Source: Romeriopsis navalis LEGE 11480 (GTDB lineage Bacteria; Cyanobacteriota; Cyanobacteriia; Leptolyngbyales; Leptolyngbyaceae). Taken from it: a stretch of 64,000 bases of DNA. Where the stretch lies: assembly GCF_015207035.1 (NCBI RefSeq), contig NZ_JADEXQ010000015.1:1-64000 (forward strand), in the 5' to 3' direction. The translations under genes were made by a program, and so were the position numbers. Of the stretch, positions 46,319-57,059 are shown piece by piece (the stretch's first letter is position 1; each line of letters begins with the position of its first letter). Below the pieces are notes generated by a model. That model saw only the letters and a list, made by a program, of their open reading frames with translations. It ran no database searches and was not told the DNA's origin.

Positions 46319-47323
46319 CTATTTCCCTGACTTCAGCAGCTTTTTCTGAACCTTCTGCCAAAAAGTCTTCATGCGTAACTGGCGTAGTCGATTGGGTGTC
46401 AGATCCGGAATCAGCGTTTGGTAAGTCGGCGCGAGATCAAAGAAGGTATTAATTTCTGTCAGGATGGTCTCTAAACGCTGGGCGATTGACGCCACTCGGT
46501 AGGGTGCCAAGAAACCCGCTGGCAGTTCAAATGTTTGTTGCTGTTGGACGCGCTGCATAATCTGGTGCAAGTCATATTCCATCGCGTATCCCGCGATTTT
46601 GTGACAGTTGAACCCTGGATCAAGATAGTCCGCTAAAGCATTATTCACACTGGAAAACACATGACAGCCCGATGCCATCGCCTCCATTGGCGGCAACCCA
46701 AAGCCCTCCGTCACGCCCTGCTGTGCCCAGTATTCGGCGGAGTCGTAGAGATAGACTTGCGATCGGTTAAACAACTCGCCCAGATTATCCACAAAGTGAT
46801 CGATCACATAGACGTTGCATTGGGACTGTAAGGCGGGGATCAGTTGCTTGAGAAGATACTCCGAGGACTTGCGCGCTTGGACTAAGACATCAATATCCCG
46901 TGTTTGATGTTGGTTGGAAAACTCCGGCGAGATTTCGTTCGGCAAGTGGAAAATCAGCGAATTCGGTGCCAGCTGCCCCCAGTAACCCATGGTGTTGCGA
47001 CTGACCGTGACGATCGGGACATTCGCCGGCAAGCGAAATCCATAGTGCGCACTGTGGGCATGGTAAATCACCTGCTGCGCTTTCAGTCGCTTCAGCAATT
47101 TCGGCACATCAAAGCCCCAACTCACGACAAAAATTGCATCGAGATGTGCGCCTTTTGCGAGCAAATCATCCAAAAATAATGTGTCGGCTTCCCGCTGGCG
47201 ATAGGTGACAACTTCAGCTGTGCAGACCTGCTGGGCAATCTTCAGCGTCTTTAGCTCCGCAAACAGCCCACCGCAGTAGAACTTGCCCGTTGTCCCCGGG
47301 ACCAAGAAATAGAGACGACGCAT
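46319..47323 (-). CDS. Glycosyltransferase, GT4-like
   Basis: The product is 334 aa from the ATG at 47323, with GGAG seven bases upstream (MRRLYFLVPGTTGKFYCGGL); the frame is open to 47416. It has a GT-B type layout. The N-terminal acceptor half includes VVSWGFDVPKLLKRLKAQ, and the C-terminal half has the nucleotide-sugar motif EGFGLPPMEAMASGCHVFSS characteristic of GT4 enzymes (E-x7-E). The donor and acceptor sugars are unknown. No signal or membrane segment is present. The neighbours are a lipoprotein and a reductase, so it is not in a typical polysaccharide cluster. Confidence 0.85.
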   Translation of the reverse strand: MRRLYFLVPGTTGKFYCGGLFAELKTLKIAQQVCTAEVVTYRQREADTLFLDDLLAKGAHLDAIFVVSWGFDVPKLLKRLKAQQVIYHAHSAHYGFRLPANVPIVTVSRNTMGYWGQLAPNSLIFHLPNEISPEFSNQHQTRDIDVLVQARKSSEYLLKQLIPALQSQCNVYVIDHFVDNLGELFNRSQVYLYDSAEYWAQQGVTEGFGLPPMEAMASGCHVFSSVNNALADYLDPGFNCHKIAGYAMEYDLHQIMQRVQQQQTFELPAGFLAPYRVASIAQRLETILTEINTFFDLAPTYQTLIPDLTPNRLRQLRMKTFWQKVQKKLLKSGK

Positions 47324-47414
47324 AGACTGCTCCAACCGCTGACACAACTGGCCTCTGATGTTACCAGATGAATCCAATCGATCGACAAAACAACTACCCG
47401 CTAAAAATACCTGC

Positions 47415-47446
47415 AAAAAAAGCAGCGCCTCCTAATTGAGACGCTG
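47415..47446 (-). terminator. Rho-independent terminator of ndhF
   Basis: On the minus strand GCAGCGTCTC pairs with GAGGCGCTGC (10 bp, one wobble) with a short loop, followed by seven T residues, 43 bases past the ndhF stop. Confidence 0.85.
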
Positions 47447-47489
47447 CCATCGAAAAACAATTTTTAAACCACGCGCTGAAATTTAGGCG

Positions 47490-49553
47490 CTAGCTAATAC
47501 CCGAGAAGATCACTAAGCCCAGCACCGCACCGAAGACGATCAATGCGTAGAACTGTGCCCGGCCATTTTCCAAGTATTTCAAGCCTTCACCCGTGAGTAG
47601 CGTGACCAAACCCGTGAGGTTAACCACACCATCAACCACCTTGGAATCGACTTCCAAGACCTGCCGCGCCACATTGCGCGAACCTTGGACAAAGAACTTG
47701 TCGTAAAACTCATCGAAGTACCACTTGTTCTTCGACCAGTTGTAAAGTGTCGGGAACTTGTCCGCGATGTTGGCCGGATCGATTTTCTTCTGGCCATACA
47801 TCATCACAGCCAGGGTGATCCCGATTAAGCCCACACCGACGGAGCTACCGCCCATCAATAAGAATTCGCCCATATTCACCGGCTCAAGCTGGAAGACTTC
47901 CCCCGGTGCATGAATAAATTCTTCAAAGTAGTTGTGGAAGGGTGTGCCCACCAAACCAATCAACATCGATGGCACCGCCAACGCCATCAGCGGGAACGTC
48001 ATGGCGAATGGTGACTCGTGCGGCTCACTGGCATGATGTCCATGATCGCCGTGGCTCGCATCATGCTCGGACTTCGCCTCCAACTCTTTGGATGACATCG
48101 CACCAGGACCAACCGCCACACCCATCAGGCGCAGTTGCTCCCCTTCAATCAGCTGCATGGCCGCGTTATCCGTCCCGCGAAACTCCCCTTCAAAGGTAGA
48201 GATATACATGCGGAACATATAGAAGGCCGTGATCCCAGCGGTAATAAACCCGACGAACCAAAGGCCCGGATTTGACTCATAAGCCAAGTGCAGAATCTCA
48301 TCCTTCGACCAGAAACCCGCGAACGGTGGCACACCGCAAATCGCCAAGGTGCCAATCAAGAAAGTAATCGCGGTGATCGGCATAAACTTGCGCAGCCCCC
48401 CCATCAGACGCATGTCCTGGGCGTAGGCCGGGTTGTGACCGACAACATCTTCCATGCCGTGAATCACTGAGCCGGAACCCAAGAACAGCATCGCTTTGAA
48501 GTAAGCATGGGTCATCAAGTGAAATAGTCCGGCGCTATAGCCGCCAACGCCCATCGCCATAACCATGTAGCCCAACTGGGACATGGTGGAATAGGCCAAC
48601 CCTTTCTTGATATCGTTCTGCGTCATTGCCGTTGTCGCACCGATGAATGCCGTTGCGGCCCCGGTCCAGGCAATTACATTCATTGCGGTCGGAATGTTCT
48701 CAAACACCGGGAACATCCGCGCAATTAGGAATACACCAGCGGCAACCATTGTGGCCGCGTGGATCAAAGCGGAAATTGGTGTCGGACCTTCCATCGCATC
48801 TGGCAGCCAGACATGCAGTGGGAACTGGGCGGACTTGGCCACTGGCCCGAGGAACACCAAGATCGCAAATAGGGCGGCCAAACCGCCAGTAATTGCGCCG
48901 CTCTCGACTAGACCTTCGAGGCGCGAACCCATTACATCAAACTCGAAGCTGTGGGTGGCCCAAAACAGGCCCAAAATCCCTAGCAGCAGACCAAAGTCAC
49001 CGACGCGGTTCGTGACAAAGGCTTTTTGGCAGGCATCGGCGGCGCCCTTACGATCGAACCAAAAGCCGATCAGCAGGTAGGAGCACATGCCCACCAATTC
49101 CCAAAAGACATAGACCTGAATCAAGTTCGGACTGAGCACCAGACCCAGCATCGACGAACTAAACAAACTCAAGTACGCATAAAACCGGACATAGCTCTTG
49201 TCATGGGCCATATAGCCATCGGTGTAGATCATCACCAATAGCGCTACCGTCGTCACCACCACCAGCATCAGGGATGTCAGGTGATCGACCGTATAGCCCA
49301 TCGTTAGCTTAAAGTCGCCCGCTGCGGCCCACTCAATCATATGAGTATAAGGAGCGTGACCTTGGAACTGGCTCACAAAAATGCCCAGCGACAAGACCAT
49401 AGCGGTGCCAATCAGCGAAACGATAAACATCGCGACTGGCTTGCGCAGACGATTCGTGTCCTTGTTAAAAGAGATCAGCCCGACCCCAACCAGTACTGCC
49501 CCGAAGAGTGGCAATACCGGAATCAGCCAAGCATATTGATATAGCTGTTCCAT
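47490..49553 (-). CDS. ndhF: NAD(P)H-quinone oxidoreductase subunit 5
   Basis: The product is 687 aa from the ATG at 49553 (a GTG just before it is also open). It has about 16 membrane helices. The antiporter-like core holds the proton-path residues of this family, with FWELVGMCSYLLIGFWFDRK, VAKSAQFPLHVWLPDAMEGP (Lys and the DAMEGPTP loop) and ISALIHAATMVAAG. A His-rich loop (HGDHGHHASEPHESP) follows, then the C-terminal lateral helix. It is the distal proton-pumping subunit of the respiratory and cyclic-electron-flow NDH-1 complex in the thylakoid. Length and sequence fit the constitutive NdhF1 form. Confidence 0.95.
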   Translation of the reverse strand: MEQLYQYAWLIPVLPLFGAVLVGVGLISFNKDTNRLRKPVAMFIVSLIGTAMVLSLGIFVSQFQGHAPYTHMIEWAAAGDFKLTMGYTVDHLTSLMLVVVTTVALLVMIYTDGYMAHDKSYVRFYAYLSLFSSSMLGLVLSPNLIQVYVFWELVGMCSYLLIGFWFDRKGAADACQKAFVTNRVGDFGLLLGILGLFWATHSFEFDVMGSRLEGLVESGAITGGLAALFAILVFLGPVAKSAQFPLHVWLPDAMEGPTPISALIHAATMVAAGVFLIARMFPVFENIPTAMNVIAWTGAATAFIGATTAMTQNDIKKGLAYSTMSQLGYMVMAMGVGGYSAGLFHLMTHAYFKAMLFLGSGSVIHGMEDVVGHNPAYAQDMRLMGGLRKFMPITAITFLIGTLAICGVPPFAGFWSKDEILHLAYESNPGLWFVGFITAGITAFYMFRMYISTFEGEFRGTDNAAMQLIEGEQLRLMGVAVGPGAMSSKELEAKSEHDASHGDHGHHASEPHESPFAMTFPLMALAVPSMLIGLVGTPFHNYFEEFIHAPGEVFQLEPVNMGEFLLMGGSSVGVGLIGITLAVMMYGQKKIDPANIADKFPTLYNWSKNKWYFDEFYDKFFVQGSRNVARQVLEVDSKVVDGVVNLTGLVTLLTGEGLKYLENGRAQFYALIVFGAVLGLVIFSGIS

Positions 49554-50187
49554 CACTCCAAAACCAGAATTTATTTTGCTTGCTTGTATTTCCTACGGTT
49601 CTATCTTGACCGAATTCCTGCGGGGTGAGCCATGTTCCGTTGTAAAGCCTTTAGAATTTGCCCACCACGAAAGATTGGGAGACTACGCGACCCGCATTCG
49701 GCTCAAGTTCGATCGTGCCCAACCTTCGTCGTTCAGTTTGTATCGCTGAACAAACAATTACATCAAGCACCATCCACCGACATCAGCTTAACGCGCTCTG
49801 TCAGTTTCGGTGCCGCTCTGCCAACGGGTCTTTAGGATTTTTTCAGTCCAATTGCCGAGGCCAACCCATCAGTTCGTGGGGACATGGCGCAATCATTCTC
49901 GGTTGACTGAGTTACTGGGGGCCACAACAACTGAACGACTGACACTGGCTGAGCCAACGCCCGTCAATTCCCTGCAAACGCAAACAACAGAGGAATTCTA
50001 AGGGGATTTCGCGCAGCGATCCCCAAGGAACATGCGCGATCGACCAAACCACGTAACCCCCAAATCAATCTACGCAATTTCCGTATTACTTTTCTTGCAA
50101 TTGTATAAAATATTTCTCTCCGTGCTAACCTAACACGCAATTCTGACGCATTTGCCGCGTTAGTTTTTTTGTCAGGTGTGTCTTTTT
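49554..50187. other. Divergent spacer between ndhF and the HEAT-NTPase gene
   Basis: About 630 bases without a convincing gene. Near its right end it holds a TATAAA box and a terminator-like hairpin (listed separately). A weaker stem, GGGGAT/ATCCCC, is at 50002-50007 and 50019-50024. Nothing else was recognised. Confidence 0.45.
50104..50170 (+). promoter_or_regulatory. TATAAA box and terminator-like leader hairpin of the HEAT-NTPase gene
   Basis: TATAAA at 50104-50109 would start transcription near 50116. Soon after, CTAA(CA)CGC (50130-50138) can pair with GCGTTAG (50157-50163, 2-base bulge), directly followed by seven T (50164-50170) and then the start codon at 50188. A terminator inside a leader suggests transcription attenuation. 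The stem is short, so this is tentative. Confidence 0.4.
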
Positions 50188-53100
50188 ATGTCCAGTCCCC
50201 AGCGTAATCCCCGTGTCCGACGGGGCCGGAAAGCCACGGCCCAAAAGATATCGTTTCAACCATTCCGACGGCTTGCAGTGCTGAAAATTGCATTGCTCTG
50301 CCTCCTTGCGCCATTCCAAATTAGCGGTGCTAAACCACCCACCGAACCATCCCCAAAACTCTCTTCGCAGATTCAGCAAATCGACGATGAACAGGAAAAA
50401 GAACGCGCCTTAGAGTTCCTCAATCAGGTGTTAGCCCCTGCTGTCGAGGGCCTAATTGTCGTAATTGACAACCCCAAAGCCTCCGTTAGTCAACGCATCG
50501 ATGCGATCGAAATTCTCCGCACGATGGGCGCTGATGCCGAAATGGCAGTGCCATCCCTAACGCAAATCCTCAAAATCCGGGATCCAAATCTCCGTTTAGC
50601 CGCGGTCAAAGCCCTCGCAGCAATTGGACCCAAATCAAAATCGGCGGTACCAGAACTCACAAATTTGCTGAAGGATAGCAACGAAAACGTCCGAATTGTC
50701 ACAACCAGTTTGCTGGGACAGCTGGGCCTCGATGCCAAACGAGCGATTCCCAACCTCACCGCCATCCTCGATGATCCCAGCCCCACAGTGCGCAAAAATG
50801 CGATTAAGGCACTAACCGCCATGGGCAATGAGGCGAAGGCCGCCGTACCAGAATTACTCAACGCACTACGCGATCAAAATCCTGAAATTCGGCGGGAAGC
50901 AACGATCGCCCTCGGACGCATGGGCAGTGATGCCAAACCAGCGGTGAATGCCCTCGCTGAAACCCTGAATGATCCAGATAAAAATATTCGCATTAGTGCC
51001 GCCACTGCATTGGGTCGAATTGGCGCAGATGCCAAAGTCGCTGTACCAGAATTAGTCCGCCTGCTCAAAAACAAAGACCCACAATTACGCTCCTTTGCGG
51101 CATTTGCCCTCGGCAAAATTGGCACAGACGCCAAAGCCAGCATTCCAGACCTGACGAAGGCTCTCGATGATCAAAATAAAGATGTTCGGCTGAATGCTGC
51201 CGGTGCATTGGGCCGCATCGGGGTCGAGGCTCGATCGGCCTTACCGCAATTAGTGAAAAATCTACAAGACATCAAAGGGGATGTACGCCTCAATACAGGC
51301 GCCGCGATCAGTCGTATTGCCGGGGCCTTACAGGATCAAGCCGGAGGTCTGCGCAGCCAAGACTTACTCAAAGTCATTGGTCAGCTCGAACAAGCAGCGC
51401 CAATTCTGGAAGATCCAGAACAGGGGTTTAACGAAGACATTCGCGATGCCGTCCGACGCTCCATCAGCGCCCTCAAAACGGAGAAAGATGCCCGCCCTTT
51501 TGATCGGGTGACGGAGTGGTCAAAACGGAACTGGATCCTGACAGCACTTCTGCTCTACGGTACAGTGACCCCCGTCGTTTGGTTAATCATCTTGGGCTGG
51601 AAACCACTGTGGATTCTCAAGATGAATGACACACTGCAGCCCTACACCGATTTTGAGATGCCACTGCCCACCGGGAATTCCCTCAAAATCCCTCTACGGT
51701 TTGTGCTGTTTTTGGGCTGGTTTCACTACCACCCACGGGTGCTCGACGCTTGGGTAGAAAAACAAGTGGGCGTCGCACGGTACGCCTTTGCCCAAAAATC
51801 AACGGTACGGGAGCGTAAAGTACATATCCCCATTCCCGTGGTGCTCCAGGGCAAAACCATCGCCGAACTGGCGAGCCGGAATCTCCACACCACCTTTGGC
51901 GACGGACGACAATGTCTCTTGGTCTGGGGCGAAGGCGGCAGTGGCAAAACCAGCATTGCTTGCTATCTGGGGAAATGGGCCATGGCCAATCGCAAAAATC
52001 AACGGCTCGCCAAACACCGGATGTTACCTGTATTAATCGAGCAAGAACTCGACTTTCGGGTGCCGGCTAACAAAGATCCGTTTCGCGAGGCAATCCGGGG
52101 ACAGTTACAGGCACTGATCGACTCGGCTCATCCCATTTCCGATGATTTTCTCGATCGATTGCTCCGACTGCGCCGCGTGTTAGTCATCGTTGATCACCTG
52201 TCCGAAATGAGTCCCGAAAGCCGGGCAGCAATTCGCCCCGGCCACCCCGACTTCCCGGCCAACGCCTTGATTGTCACTTCCCGGGCCGAGGAATCCCTCG
52301 ATCGCGTCCCCAAAACGGTGATTAAACCGCTGCGCATTGAGGGCAATCGCCTGTCTTCTTTCTTGGAAGCCTACCTCATGAAATGCCAAAAGCGAGAGCT
52401 CTTCACTGACGCCGAATACTTTGATGCCTGCAGCCAGCTTTCCAAAATGGTGGGCCAACGCAACGTCACAGTATTACTGGCCAAACTGTACGCCGAACAA
52501 ATGATTGCCATGAAATCGGGGATTAACGATGGCTTTTTGCCGGACAACATTCCCGACTTGATGCTGAGTTACCTGAACGAACTAAACCGAGACAACAACA
52601 ACCATGAGCCTGAAAATCGTCGCGTCCACCAACTCAGCAAAATCGTCGCCTGGGAGTGCCTCAAGCAAACTTATCGCCCTGCCCCAGCGAAGCGTCAAAC
52701 CATCCTCATTGCCCTGCAACGGGAATTACGAGTTGATGAAACTCAGGCGATCGACTGGCTCAACCACCTGGAAAACAGCCTCCGCATCGTCCATACGGTG
52801 GGGCCAGCTCAAGACCAAATGTGCTTCGCCCTCGATCCCCTCGCAGAATGTCTGGCAGCACTGTATTGGGTGGAACATTATGGCTCTGATGTAGGGGCTT
52901 GGAGCCAGTGGTTTATGCAAGCTGATACCATGCCCGGCAATCCCGATAGCATTCAGGGTTTGCTCCTGGCGATGCGTGACTGCTGCCTCCACCGGAGTGC
53001 CGAAATGGATATTCCCGAATTTGTCTTGGACGAACTCGGTCGGCGGGTGGGCCTCAGCACCGAACTCCTACGCAAATCCCAAGTCGAACAACGCATGGTG

Positions 53101-53730
53101 CGGCTACATCCACGCATCCTCGACGGCGACGTCCCTGTCAGAGTGCGGGCAATCCGCGAATTGGGCGACCTTGGCAATGCCGCAAAGCCCCTATTACCGG
53201 TTTTAGTCCGAGCCTTAGAAGACGAGAATTGGCGTATCCGCTATGAGGTGGCCAAAGCGATCGGGGCCATGGGTATCGAAGCCCGGACAGCGATTCCAGC
53301 ACTGACCGAACGTTTAGTTGATCCAGATCGGCGCGTAGCCTGTGAGGCCATTTCCAGTCTCGGCAAAATTGGGACAGCCTCCATGCCTTGCCTGATCGAT
53401 GCGCTGGAATCACAAATTAGCTATGTCCGCAGCACCGCCGCTTGGGTATTAGCCAGCTTCGAATCGAGTGCGCGGGCGGCCGTGCCATCCCTCATGAATG
53501 CACTCAGCGATCCAGACTGGCAAGTCCAGTGGGTTGCGGCTTACACCCTTGGCTGCATTGGAGCTGACGCAAAACCCGCCGTGTTTCGGCTAATCGATGC
53601 TTGCAAAGGGGATTATGTCCTCGTCGCCAAAGAAGCCAGCCGCGCTCTATGGCGGATTAATGGCGAGGAAGCCGATGCGATCGTGTCTGCGCTTGGCGAT
53701 CGCCAACGACAATCGATGCTGGCCCATTAG
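50188..53730 (+). CDS. Membrane-spanning HEAT-repeat NTPase (NACHT/STAND-like)
   Basis: The product is 1180 aa from the ATG at 50188. Order: a basic N-terminus, then a hydrophobic segment (29-47, LAVLKIALLCLLAPFQISG), about nine HEAT repeats of 33 residues (about 87-385; units such as AVPELTNLLKDSNENVR and LGRIGADAKV), a transmembrane helix (about 448-470, NWILTALLLYGTVTPVVWL), a P-loop NTPase (Walker A GEGGSGKTS at 581-589; Walker B RRVLVIVDHLSE at 662-673), a helical region, and about six further HEAT repeats (about 978-1170). The positive-inside rule puts the first HEAT array outside the cytoplasm and the NTPase inside. STAND/NACHT ATPases are signal switches in defence and regulation; here a sensing role is inferred. 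The neighbours (ndhF, gyrA) give no hint of function. Confidence 0.85.
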   Translation: MSSPQRNPRVRRGRKATAQKISFQPFRRLAVLKIALLCLLAPFQISGAKPPTEPSPKLSSQIQQIDDEQEKERALEFLNQVLAPAVEGLIVVIDNPKASVSQRIDAIEILRTMGADAEMAVPSLTQILKIRDPNLRLAAVKALAAIGPKSKSAVPELTNLLKDSNENVRIVTTSLLGQLGLDAKRAIPNLTAILDDPSPTVRKNAIKALTAMGNEAKAAVPELLNALRDQNPEIRREATIALGRMGSDAKPAVNALAETLNDPDKNIRISAATALGRIGADAKVAVPELVRLLKNKDPQLRSFAAFALGKIGTDAKASIPDLTKALDDQNKDVRLNAAGALGRIGVEARSALPQLVKNLQDIKGDVRLNTGAAISRIAGALQDQAGGLRSQDLLKVIGQLEQAAPILEDPEQGFNEDIRDAVRRSISALKTEKDARPFDRVTEWSKRNWILTALLLYGTVTPVVWLIILGWKPLWILKMNDTLQPYTDFEMPLPTGNSLKIPLRFVLFLGWFHYHPRVLDAWVEKQVGVARYAFAQKSTVRERKVHIPIPVVLQGKTIAELASRNLHTTFGDGRQCLLVWGEGGSGKTSIACYLGKWAMANRKNQRLAKHRMLPVLIEQELDFRVPANKDPFREAIRGQLQALIDSAHPISDDFLDRLLRLRRVLVIVDHLSEMSPESRAAIRPGHPDFPANALIVTSRAEESLDRVPKTVIKPLRIEGNRLSSFLEAYLMKCQKRELFTDAEYFDACSQLSKMVGQRNVTVLLAKLYAEQMIAMKSGINDGFLPDNIPDLMLSYLNELNRDNNNHEPENRRVHQLSKIVAWECLKQTYRPAPAKRQTILIALQRELRVDETQAIDWLNHLENSLRIVHTVGPAQDQMCFALDPLAECLAALYWVEHYGSDVGAWSQWFMQADTMPGNPDSIQGLLLAMRDCCLHRSAEMDIPEFVLDELGRRVGLSTELLRKSQVEQRMVRLHPRILDGDVPVRVRAIRELGDLGNAAKPLLPVLVRALEDENWRIRYEVAKAIGAMGIEARTAIPALTERLVDPDRRVACEAISSLGKIGTASMPCLIDALESQISYVRSTAAWVLASFESSARAAVPSLMNALSDPDWQVQWVAAYTLGCIGADAKPAVFRLIDACKGDYVLVAKEASRALWRINGEEADAIVSALGDRQRQSMLAH

Positions 53731-54371
53731 CGACTGGGAAAACACACCTTAATTAGGGCTTTTTTTATCAAAAGATCGAAACTTCACGCTAGATATAGGG
53801 TTAAAAAACAATTGGATTTAGCAATTTTTCGAGGTCGGGATGTGTGATAGCAATATCTCAATATTGTCATGGAATGATGAGGTGATTGGCCATCCGATGA
53901 ATCATCACCTTGCTAGAACCACTGAAGCGTAAGGGTTCGGTTCAGCAATTTAAAATCCAACGGATAAATCACTCAGTTTCTTAGCCTTAAAAGCTGTCCC
54001 CAATTGGCCATTTTTACTAATCCTTTTGATGAAATTAAACCCATTTCAAACGATCGAATTAGCACCTATCTTCGACTCATTATTTATGACCGAAAAAACT
54101 CTTTTAAATAACAAACAAATATGGCGACCAAATCAGCAGTTCGCCCATGCCGCACAACAAAACTGAAGGCAATCTCCACAAGCCTTTCACCGTTTATCAC
54201 AGCAGGGTTTTCCTAACTGCTATTGCGTCCCCCAAATCACCCACAAAATCTGCTAAAATATTAGCGGATCAAACTGATTTTTTTCAGCTATGATCAAGCG
54301 TCCCGCGCTAGTACCAAAAGGGCGGGAACAAATCTTTTGCTGAATCTGTTGCTTGTGGAGTATTTCAAGGT
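53731..54371. other. Spacer before gyrA
   Basis: About 640 bases. AGGTGAT (near 53878) and ATCACCT (near 53905) pair across the start of the spacer. TCCCGC (54301-54306) and GCGGGA (54322-54327) form a hairpin about 45 bases before the gyrA start. A T-rich stretch follows the HEAT-NTPase stop (around 53759). No gene was seen. Confidence 0.45.
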
Positions 54372-57026
54372 ATGACCTATTCGCAGGAGCCGCCCAACGA
54401 AGAGCGGATTATCCCGACCGATTTGCGTAATGAAATGCAGCGGTCGTATTTGGAATACGCCATGAGCGTAATCGTGGGGCGCGCGCTACCAGACGCCCGC
54501 GATGGACTGAAACCGGTACACCGGCGTATCCTCTACGCAATGCATGAATTGGGGCTGACCCATGATCGCCCCTTTAGGAAGTGCGCCCGTGTGGTCGGTG
54601 AAGTATTGGGTAAGTATCATCCTCACGGTGACACAGCGGTTTATGACGCCCTGGTGCGGATGGCCCAAGACTTCTCGATGCGGGTGCCGTTGATCGACGG
54701 TCACGGTAACTTTGGCTCGATCGATAACGATCCACCAGCGGCCATGCGATATACCGAGTCACGGCTCACGCCGCTGACTGGGGCTTCGCTACTAGCCGAC
54801 ATCGAAATGGAGACGGTGGACTTCGCCGACAACTTCGATGGCTCGCAGCAAGAACCCGTGGTCATGCCATCGCGGATTCCCCAGCTGCTAGTGAATGGGT
54901 CCGCCGGGATCGCCGTGGGCATGGCGACGAATATTCCCCCCCATAACTTGGGTGAAGTGATTGACGGCTTGATCGCCATGATCGAGAACCCAGAGATTAC
55001 AGATCTGGAATTGATGCAATACATTCCCGGTCCGGACTTCCCGACTGGCGCCCTGATTATTGGTAAGGGCGGCAACCGTGACACCTACACCACGGGTCGC
55101 GGTTCAGTCACGATGCGCGGTGTCGCAAATATCGAGACGATTGAAGCACCGGGCCGTCCTGACCGCGATGCCATCATCGTGACTGAGTTGCCTTACCAAA
55201 CCAACAAAGCGGCATTAATTGAGAAGATTGCCGATTTGGTCAACGATAAGAAAATTGATGGTATTGCGGATATTCGGGATGAAAGCGATCGCGACGGGAT
55301 GCGGATCGTCATCGAGATGAAGCGGGATGCCTATGCACGGGTGGTATTAAACAACCTGTACAAGCAAACGCCCATTCAGACTAATTTTGGCGCCAATATG
55401 CTGGCGTTGGTCAACAACGAACCGCAACTGTTGACCCTGAGCGGCTTCCTCAAAACGTTCCTCGATTTCCGAATTGAGGCGATCACGCGCCGGACACAGT
55501 TCTTGCTGCGCAAGGCCGAAGCTCGTGATCACCTGTTGATGGGCTTGTTGACGGCATTGGCCAATCTCGATGCGATTATCGCCCTGATTCGCGGCTCCGC
55601 TGATGTCAGTATCGCCAAAGATGAACTAATCGAGACCTATGGTCTTTCGGCCGTCCAAGCCGATGCCATTTTGCAAATGCAATTGCGGCGATTGACCGCA
55701 TTAGAAGCGGAGAAAATCGAGCGCGAGCACCAAGAATTACTGGCGCAAATTACAGACTATCGTGACATCCTCGATCGGCGCGAGCGGATTCTGGAAATTA
55801 TCGTCAATGAAGTGACGGCAATTAAGGAAGCACATTCGACACCGCGGCGCACCCGGATCGAAATGGGTGATAACGAGCTGATGGATGAGGATTTGATTGC
55901 GAATGAAAAGTCCGTCATCTTGATCACTGAGCAGGGCTACGTGAAGCGGATGCCGGTGGATACCTTTGGGGCACAAAGCCGTAATACACGGGGTAAAGCC
56001 GGTGCCAAGATGAAAGACGACGACGCCGTCGATCACTTCCTCACGGTGCACGATCATGATGTGGTGATGGTGTTTAGCGATCGCGGGGTGGTCTACGCGC
56101 TGAAGGCATACCAAATTCCGACTTGTTCCCGCACAGCGCGGGGCACACCGATGGTGCAACTGATCAATGTCGGCAATGATGAAAAGATTACTTCAGTGAT
56201 TGGCGTTAGCGAATTTAACGAAGAAGTCTACTTGGTGATGTTGACCCAGAGGGGCTTCATTAAGAAGACAAGCCTGGCGAAGTTCTCCAACATTCGATCG
56301 AACGGCATTATTGCCATTAGTTTGGAAGACGAAGATCTGCTCCGGTGGGTCAGTCTGGCTACGGCGAATGACAGTATCATCATTGGTTCAAGTCAGGGAA
56401 GATCGATTCACTTCCGGGTCGATAATGAGCAGCTCCGTCCATTGGGCCGTGCGACTCGTGGTGTCCGATCGATGAATCTGCGTGAAGGGGATAGCCTGAT
56501 CGGGATGGCGATTATTTCGAGCCAAATCCTGGCCGATCAAGCGGCGCTGATGGATGCCGATAGCGATGACGACTCGGATGAAGAAGTCAATGATAGTAAA
56601 AAACAGGGTCCGTGGATGCTGGTCGTCACCTCTGGTGGCTATGGCAAACGGGTACCGGTAAACATGTTCCGCCTGCAAAAGCGCGGGGGCATGGGTATTA
56701 TCGCCACCAAGTTCCGCAAGAAAAAAGACACATTGGTAGGTCTAACCATGGTGACTGATGGTGAGGAACTGATGATTGTGACCAATCGCAGTATCATTAT
56801 TCGTCAATTAACTGATGCGATTTCGATTCAGTCTCGTCCAGCGAGTGGGGTGCGGTTGCAGCGACTCGATGACGAAAACGAGATTGTGGCGATCGCAGTT
56901 GTGCCATTAGCGGATGGCGAGGAAGACCTCGACGACGATCTGGAAGTCTTAGACGCGGATGGCAATCCAGTTGCGACCGATGATGATGCCGTCGATGTGG
57001 AAAGCGAAGCGGTTGAAGAAGAGTAG
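54372..57026 (+). CDS. gyrA: DNA gyrase subunit A (type IIA topoisomerase)
   Basis: The product is 884 aa. The N-terminal breakage-reunion domain has [40 protein letters not shown] and the catalytic Tyr127 in [10 protein letters not shown]. The C-terminal half is the six-bladed DNA-wrapping domain. At the first blade, where the gyrase GyrA-box QRRGGKG is expected, this protein reads [11 protein letters not shown]; a closer match (QKRGGMG) occurs later. An acidic insertion ([16 protein letters not shown]) lies near residue 730, and the tail is acidic. Gyrase introduces negative supercoils. A ParC (topoisomerase IV) paralog is possible but less likely. Confidence 0.9.
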   Translation: MTYSQEPPNEERIIPTDLRNEMQRSYLEYAMSVIVGRALPDARDGLKPVHRRILYAMHELGLTHDRPFRKCARVVGEVLGKYHPHGDTAVYDALVRMAQDFSMRVPLIDGHGNFGSIDNDPPAAMRYTESRLTPLTGASLLADIEMETVDFADNFDGSQQEPVVMPSRIPQLLVNGSAGIAVGMATNIPPHNLGEVIDGLIAMIENPEITDLELMQYIPGPDFPTGALIIGKGGNRDTYTTGRGSVTMRGVANIETIEAPGRPDRDAIIVTELPYQTNKAALIEKIADLVNDKKIDGIADIRDESDRDGMRIVIEMKRDAYARVVLNNLYKQTPIQTNFGANMLALVNNEPQLLTLSGFLKTFLDFRIEAITRRTQFLLRKAEARDHLLMGLLTALANLDAIIALIRGSADVSIAKDELIETYGLSAVQADAILQMQLRRLTALEAEKIEREHQELLAQITDYRDILDRRERILEIIVNEVTAIKEAHSTPRRTRIEMGDNELMDEDLIANEKSVILITEQGYVKRMPVDTFGAQSRNTRGKAGAKMKDDDAVDHFLTVHDHDVVMVFSDRGVVYALKAYQIPTCSRTARGTPMVQLINVGNDEKITSVIGVSEFNEEVYLVMLTQRGFIKKTSLAKFSNIRSNGIIAISLEDEDLLRWVSLATANDSIIIGSSQGRSIHFRVDNEQLRPLGRATRGVRSMNLREGDSLIGMAIISSQILADQAALMDADSDDDSDEEVNDSKKQGPWMLVVTSGGYGKRVPVNMFRLQKRGGMGIIATKFRKKKDTLVGLTMVTDGEELMIVTNRSIIIRQLTDAISIQSRPASGVRLQRLDDENEIVAIAVVPLADGEEDLDDDLEVLDADGNPVATDDDAVDVESEAVEEE

Positions 57027-57059
57027 GCCTAGTTAGACCGGAATCTCGATGAAATTGCA

